Below, in pieces: positions 57,706 to 64,000 of a stretch of DNA of 64,000 nt (position 1 is its first letter; each line of letters begins with the position of its first letter). Below the pieces are notes generated by a model. The model was not told where the DNA came from. It worked only from the letters and a program-made list of their open reading frames with translations, and ran no database searches. The DNA lies in NCBI RefSeq assembly GCF_020080835.1, contig NC_058163.1, positions 15,511,095 to 15,575,094 of the forward strand, read 5' to 3'. Origin of the DNA: Cotesia glomerata (Eukaryota; Arthropoda; Insecta; Hymenoptera; Braconidae). A program made the translations under genes and the position numbers.

Positions 57706-60644
57706 CTACTGATATTTTGGACGTTTGATTGAATTTTCCATGTTTTTAATATAAATTCTCTTAGTACCGTTTAGAAGCCAGCTTAATGGTTTAGGATCTT
57801 CTTCAATTTTTTCAATATCTTCCATTTTGTCCACAAGAAATGATACCTCATCATTCTCTATTAAACACAAACAATTAATAGTTAATATTTTAAGTCTCTA
57901 TTTTTTTTTTTATTTTTATGCAATTTTTTTTTATTACCAATCGAGTAGTAGATACATTCCACGTTTTTAAAAAAAAAAAATAATCACAAACGTAAAAAAA
58001 AAAAAAAAAAAATAAATAAAAGAACGTATGTCTTTAATTTTATACTTCCTTTTACTTTTAAGACTTTGAAATTTTGGTAATCTCAAGGTTAAGGAAGTAC
58101 GAGCGAATCTAATGTAAAAAATAATTTCCAACTTTGAAATTAAATATACGTATAAATAAATACATCATTTATTTAATTCCAAAATTTTAAAAAGATTCAC
58201 TATTTAGTTACTTAGATATTAAATTTTTAAAATCACATTTTTTATCTCCTTATACACGGGCTCTAATGGCGGACAAACTTTTGTCGAGACTTTTAAGATT
58301 TTTTTAAATATTAACCTTCCAACTTTAACGAATAATAAAAAACTATATACAAGAAACTTGGATTATTGCAAAATATAAAAACAATCGAATAATAATACTT
58401 TACAATATAATTTTTTAAATATTTAAAGTTAAATTTTATGTTTGTAACTCTATATATATATATATATATATATACACACGATAATATATGTAAAAATAAC
58501 TTTGATTCAAAATGTGAAATGTTCTTTACTCACTTAAATTTTTAATTGATCCTGTCAAGATTATTTTATCTCCCTTTGCGATGTCATGGTCTGGTTTGTA
58601 CGAATTAATTGTTACATCAATTTTTCGTTCACCGTCAGTAAGACTGACGTATGCTTTAACCCAATTTACGATTTCAGAATTAATTATTGAAAATTTAGTT
58701 TTGACATAACCGGAGATTTCTGTATGAACATCAAATAAAAAAAAATTATGTACAAAATTAAAATTTAATTTCAATTAACTAATATTTCTTACGAAATTCC
58801 TAAAAATTAATGAGAGTGAATTGAAAAATTTTATTATTAATGATTGTAAAATTATTTATGAAATTTAAAATTTTCTTAAATCCCCAAATAAATTTTAAAA
58901 AATAAAGTTAGTACTCATTTAACTCTAGCGTAGCATAAACGAAACAATAATATTTTGAATCATAAGACAATCTCAAATAAAATCATGTAATATTTCATAA
59001 AGTATCTAATTTATAGTTAAAAAAATAAAAAAATTAGTTTTTGTTTAATGTTTTTTCGTGATAATTTTATTGTAAAAATTTTTAGATGTCTATGAAATTC
59101 AATATCATGAAAAATTTCATCTTTTTAAGCTTTAAAGAATTAAAAAAAAAATATTTTATAAATTAGTTTATTTTTCAAAAAAAATAAAATTGTTCATTTT
59201 AGTGTCATAAAATTTTTTTTAATATATAATTTTCTGTCACGTTTTTTTTTTTATAAATTTAAATTTTTTGTAATTTTTTTTTTATTTGAAATTTGAAAAA
59301 ATAATTTTTAAAATTTTCTTTTTTTTTGTAAACATAATTTGGAAAATTATGCAATATAAAATTTTTTTAAAATATATTCTTTCACTTTTAAAGTTTAATT
59401 AATAAAAAATGTATATTAGTCTTGTTTTTTATCAAACACTTTTTTTTAATAACTAAAAATCATAAAAAAAAATTTTTTTTAACTGTCTTAATAAAATTTA
59501 AATGTTTTTAAAGAATTTAAAATTTTTTTTAATGGTTTAGAAGTAATAAATTTTTTTTTTTATTTCTTGTTTTAAAAATAAAATAATTAAAAAATTTTTT
59601 TAATTGTCATATCTAAAAAATTATTTTTAAATTTTATATTTTTATTATTTTGGTAATTATTTACAAGTGAGGTCCACTCTATTTTTGGCCATATCTAGGT
59701 GAAAAATTAAAATTTTTTTTTATTCTGTTTATTTTTATGGCGCATTAATGATAAAAAATGTAGTAAAAAAAAAAATAAAGATTCTGACAGCTTTTTTGTC
59801 TTCAAAAGTCGAAAAAAATTTTAGCTCTTATGTTTATGGATAAAATTTCTATTTCATCTTTTCTTGATCTTTTTGATTCATTTTTTTTTTATATTTTTTT
59901 TTTTGTATATTTAAAAAAAAATATATCAATAAAATCTAAACGAAATTTCGTTCAAAATTCTGAATCCTAAAATTATCTTTTAATTTTGTGGAATTAAAAG
60001 AAATAAATACAATATATTTTATCATATACGTACTAAATCTCGAAGGCAAAATTGAGTTTTCGATTTGGTCCAGTGCAATTAGCTGGAAATCTGTATCTCT
60101 ATCCTCATCAGCTAAACAATTTTTCTCATCAAATTCCCTCAGATTTTCGAGGATGGTCTGCTTATTAATGGTAATTTCTGCACCAGTAAAGTTTCCATTA
60201 TTGTATTTCGTGTGAGGGCCACAATACGCATTTTCTAAATGGATAACCTATAACATAAAAATAAAAATAATAATATTTATTATAATTATATAAATAATAA
60301 TACTAATAATAATACTTACACGATCCATAATGATATCAGCTTGCACGCGTGGAATGTCGTCACCCCAGCATTTTATTTGTACCCTTTTACCGGCTCCATT
60401 ATTAATCACAAATTTTAAGAGTTGGCTATCATTACACTGTTTCACAGATTCAATCGCATCAATATAGCCGACCAACTTACTAAAAACATATTTAAAATTA
60501 TAAAAATTGAAAAAATAAGTCTTAACTTAGTCTTGTTAAACTAAGTCTTAAATTACCATAATTATGTATAACTTACCAAGACATTCCTGGTCTTAATTTA
60601 TCAATGTGCTTATTTGTACTTAATTTAATTATATTATCAGCCAT
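57706..60644 (-). CDS. Replication-protein-A-like OB-fold protein, five exons, 259 aa
   Basis: Five exons join with canonical GT-AG introns and matching phases: 60644-60577, 60479-60320, 60247-60034, 58719-58534 and 57857-57706, totalling 780 nt including TAG. Donors are GTAAGT, GTAAGT, GTACGT and GTGAGT. Residues about 20-115 form an OB-fold-like segment of RPA70 style: KLVGYIDAIESV, LLKFVINNGAGKRVQIKCW (Trp61), IIMDRVIHLENAY, then YNNGNFTGAEITINKQT. Residues about 148-225 look like a second OB fold (NWVKAYVSLTDGERKIDVTI, GDKIILTGSI). Such proteins bind single-stranded DNA through aromatic residues in the OB groove. At 259 aa it is much shorter than RPA70 (around 600 aa) and has no zinc-ribbon domain, so it is an RPA-like paralogue or a domesticated/transposon-borne RPA rather than RPA1. 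The frame is undamaged. Exon choice is mine; no transcript evidence. Confidence 0.82.
58720..60033 (-). other. Intron 3 of the RPA-like gene (1.3 kb, A/T homopolymer-rich)
   Basis: Dominated by A- and T-runs, with no ORF in either orientation above noise. The exon phases on both sides fit directly (phase 1), so no extra exon is required. Confidence 0.7.
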
Positions 60645-61561
60645 ATTAATGAACTTACACTTTTGTATTTCTAATGGCAATTAATATTAATATTTTAGTT
60701 GTTATTAAATAATTTTTTAATAATAAAACTTTTAGTTCAATGTTTTATTTTTTCACTAATTTCATTAAAACAAAATACTGTATTTGTTTGCTAGTTTCCA
60801 AGGAAACAGTAGATTACATGGTAAACACGTGTTGCTATGTTTTAATCAGACACTTTAGGTTAAAATAAAATGTGCTAAAAAAACAATATTACACTTATAA
60901 TTATCAAATGTCAATTGTCTGGGTTAACTTCTGAAAATATTATTTCGTATAAATTTTTCAATATCACATAAACTATCTATTTAACAGCTTAAATTTTTTT
61001 CGTTATTTTTCGAATAAATAATACTCATTATCGCTAGTATACATCAGTAAGATGTATAGCCTCTACAGTTTATAGTAATATAATGTGTTCTTCTATACCA
61101 ACTGTGTAGTACATCGTATTGATGGCAGTATTGGCATGTTAATATAGATGCTAAAAACAACCACAATCCTATCTAAATACACGTAGCGCTATCGTTTTGA
61201 GCGCTTAGTGGAACACACCTTATATATTATTTTCCGCGAGAAAGTAATTCAAATTTAAAAAAAAAAAATATACTTATTTCACTATCAAATACCAAAAAAT
61301 TGTTATAATATATTGGACAATTATTTCAAATTTCTTAACGAATTGAATCAAAAAAAAAAATTCTTATTTTCTTTTTACTTTATACTTGTGAATTTTTCCA
61401 AATAATTTTTTTTTATCATAAATTAATTGTTCTAACAGTGTAAAAAATTGTAATATGTGTAAAATTTAGTGTCATATATATGTGATTATATATTTATGTT
61501 TATTTTTAACGTAAATTATAAATGAATTAAAACCCTGTTAAAAAATATTCATTCAAAAAAA
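60645..61561. other. Intergenic; presumed promoter side of the RPA-like gene
   Basis: No ORF and no repeat from the rest of the window recognised. It contains a moderately complex stretch at 61030-61215 that is not simple sequence. No core promoter motif could be assigned. Confidence 0.5.
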
Positions 61562-62573
61562 TTAGGAAAACGGTTGACCCTAAAGGCCATCCCTGCAACT
61601 TCCCGCTAATTCCGTTAATACCTGGCCGCTTTTTTGAGCTCTTCGAGCTCAAAAGTACAATCTGTGTGTTGTTTTAAGCTCTCCAAGCTCAAAAAGATAC
61701 CTTTTCTATGCTTTTGAGCTCTTTGAGCTCAAAAGTCTGATAGAAGTTTCATGGAACACTATTTTTTGAATGTTCATACCGCAATAACTTTTGAATGATT
61801 GAACCGATTTTTACGCGGTTGGCGGCATTCTACGTAGTTTTTTAAGCCTTATGAATAATTTCTAAGTTTCAATTGGTCAAACTAGAAATTTCGGAGTAAC
61901 TCTGAAAAAACACTTTTTTCGGTTTTCTTTCGTTCACGATATCTCTCGAACGAATCAACCGATTTTGACCAGCTTGGTGGCAATCGACGTGGTTTTATGA
62001 TGTTAAGAGCTGATTAGTTTTTGGAATCGATCGGTAGAGCTGTTTGAAAGTTATTCCAAAAAATGTCGAAGTTATGTTGAAAAAATCCTTATTTCCAAAT
62101 ATTTCGTCGAGGATATCTCTCGAACTAATCAACCTATTTCCACGTTTTCGGCGGCAATCGACGCGGTTTTTTAACCTCTGAAATTATTCTCTGTCATCAA
62201 AAACGATCCGAGAAGAAATGACGAAGTTATGTGAAAAAAACAGTTTTTTCGGTTTTATTTCGTTCACGCTATCTCTCGAACGAATCAACCGATTTTGACC
62301 GGATTAGCGCCGATCGGCGTGGTTTTTTGACGTTAAGAGCTGATTAGTTTTTGAAATTGATCGATCGAGCCGTTTAAAAGATATTCCAAAAAAACCACTT
62401 TCAAAAATGATTTTTTTCTAATATTTTTTGAGATTTTTCAAAATTTCTCAAAATCTATCGGTCCGAATCGGTTTAAATTCTTAATAAATCTAAGTTTGGC
62501 GAAGCCCTTTCGAATGGAACCAACCGCGATGAAATCGGTTCAACCGTTCAAAAGTTATAAGTGATTCACATAC

Positions 62574-62640
<67 letters not shown>

Positions 62641-62787
62641 GACATAGTGACAACCTCGCAGGGATAGTCAGGGAAGCTTCCTGTGACCTTCAAACGTCGA
62701 GATCTGATGAAAACTCGATTTTTGCAAAACGGGGTGAAAACAATAACTTCCCGATTTTTGAAAATCTGAGATTTTTAGCGGGAAGTT
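61562..62787 (-). mobile_element. AACTTCCC element, complete minus-strand copy
   Basis: Bounded by A-runs (61555-61561 and 62788-62792), i.e. T-runs on its own strand. It starts TTAGGAAAACGGTTGACCC and ends AGCGGGAAGTT. It is longer than the other copies because the GAACGAATCAACCGATTTTG-type segment recurs about three times (near 61935, 62115, 62270), giving internal ~150-170-bp tandem units. The (AC)n tract is at 62572-62635, followed by AGACATAGTGACAACCTCGC. Confidence 0.85.
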
Positions 62788-62792
62788 AAAAA

Positions 62793-63249
<457 letters not shown>

Positions 63250-63255
<6 letters not shown>

Positions 63256-63912
63256 GTGACAACATCGCGAGGGTAGTCAGGGAAGCTTCCTATGACCTTA
63301 AAACGTCGAGATCTGATGAAAACTCGATTTTTTTAAAACAGGGTGAAAACAATAACTTCCTAATTTTTGAAAATCTTCGATTTTGTTAGTGGGAAGTTAA
63401 AAATGTCGCAGTGATTTTAAAAAAACACTTGTTTTCAAATCTTTTATTGACGATATCTTTTGAACTAATTAACCGATTTCTACGTTTTTGGCGGCAATCG
63501 ACGCGGTTTTTAAGCTCTATAAATTATGTTATGTCATCAAAAGTGATCCGAGAAGAAATGACGAAGTTATGTGAAAAAACACTTTTTCGGTTTTCGGTTT
63601 TCTTTCGTTCACGCTATCTCTCGAACGAATCAACCGATTTTGATCGGGTTGACGCCGATCGGCGTGGTTTTTCAAGCTTAAGGGCAGATTAGTTTTTGAA
63701 GTTGATCGATAGAGCCGTTTAAAAGATATTCCAAAAACTACTTTCAAAAATGATTTTTTCTTATTTTTTAAGATTTTCAAGATTTCTTAAAATCTATCGG
63801 TCCGAATCGGTTCAAATTCTCAGGAAATCTAAGTTCAGCGTAGCCCTTTCGAATGGCACCAACCGCGATGAAATCGGTTCAACCGTTCAAAAGTTATAAG
63901 CGAGTCACATAG

Positions 63913-63981
<69 letters not shown>

Positions 63982-64000
63982 TACATACAGACATAGTGAC
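63250..64000 (-). mobile_element. AACTTCCC elements, one terminal fragment and one copy running off the window
   Basis: 63250-63399 is the 5'-terminal part on the minus strand (GACAACATCGCGAGGGTAGT to GTGGGAAGTTAAAAA). From about 63403 a second copy begins in the internal region (GACGATATCTTTTGAACTAA, then CACGCTATCTCTCGAACGAA). It proceeds through an (AC)n tract at 63913-63977 to AGACATAGTGAC at the window end. The open frames here are not coding. Confidence 0.8.

Noticed and set aside
58449..58474. TATATATA run as a promoter TATA box
   Set aside because: It lies between exons 4 and 5 of the RPA-like gene and is a short (TA)n microsatellite.
59988..60215. 75-aa plus-strand ORF
   Set aside because: Antisense to exon 3 of the RPA-like gene, which has consistent splicing and OB-fold-like residues on the minus strand.

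Overview
The window is AT-rich eukaryotic DNA, most probably from an insect: microsatellites are abundant, and there are degenerate APE-type and R4/Dong-like non-LTR retrotransposons, a Ty1/copia element, a Penelope-like element, a FLYWCH-type MULE, a tRNA-derived SINE and many MITEs. A hymenopteran is a guess from general flavour; I cannot name the species. I found one intact-looking cellular gene: a five-exon replication-protein-A-like OB-fold gene on the minus strand at 57706-60644.

Layout. 1-2830 is a decayed, frameshifted APE-type non-LTR retrotransposon cut by the window edge. 2831-4084 is microsatellite and unassigned DNA. From about 4085 to 57376 lies a giant tandem duplication. Unit A is about 4085-38830, unit B about 38830-57000, and the first ~370 bp of a third unit follow before it stops. 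The unit is built from two satellites: a ~90-bp family with a ~540-bp higher-order period, and a very AT-rich family of short units. It also holds a Penelope-like element carrying a hAT-type MITE, another MITE, and a non-LTR RT remnant at its end.

Because the units can be compared by eye, most insertions have an empty site in the other unit. Unit A alone carries a 3.75-kb TG...CA element (6314-10061), a microsatellite-bearing 1-kb element (11032-12037), a nest of three R4/Dong-like retrotransposon copies with an inverted-repeat element (12679-22798), and a young 7.4-kb copia (23427-30841; 391-bp LTRs, GTATT duplication). Unit B alone carries another copy of the 1-kb element (43166-44095), a tRNA SINE with a 14-bp target duplication (46129-46505), a 142-bp palindromic MITE (47700-47841), a MULE (48304-51375) and a 194-bp tandem duplication (55081-55468).

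The most striking findings are these. A complete HDV-like self-cleaving ribozyme fold sits at the exact 5' end of the full-length R4/Dong-like copy (14164-14246). The copia gag contains a well-formed, spliceable intron and is preceded by a primer-binding site matching the 5' half of initiator tRNA-Met. Degenerate hammerhead-like cores lie in the inverted terminal repeats of the Penelope-like element. An unusual dispersed element with an internal (TG)n tract is always flanked by T5 runs.

Right of the array, 57413-60660 is non-satellite DNA with the RPA-like gene. 60645-61561 is intergenic. 61562-64000 holds minus-strand copies of the microsatellite-bearing element. All transposon genes seen here are broken by stops, frameshifts or deletions.
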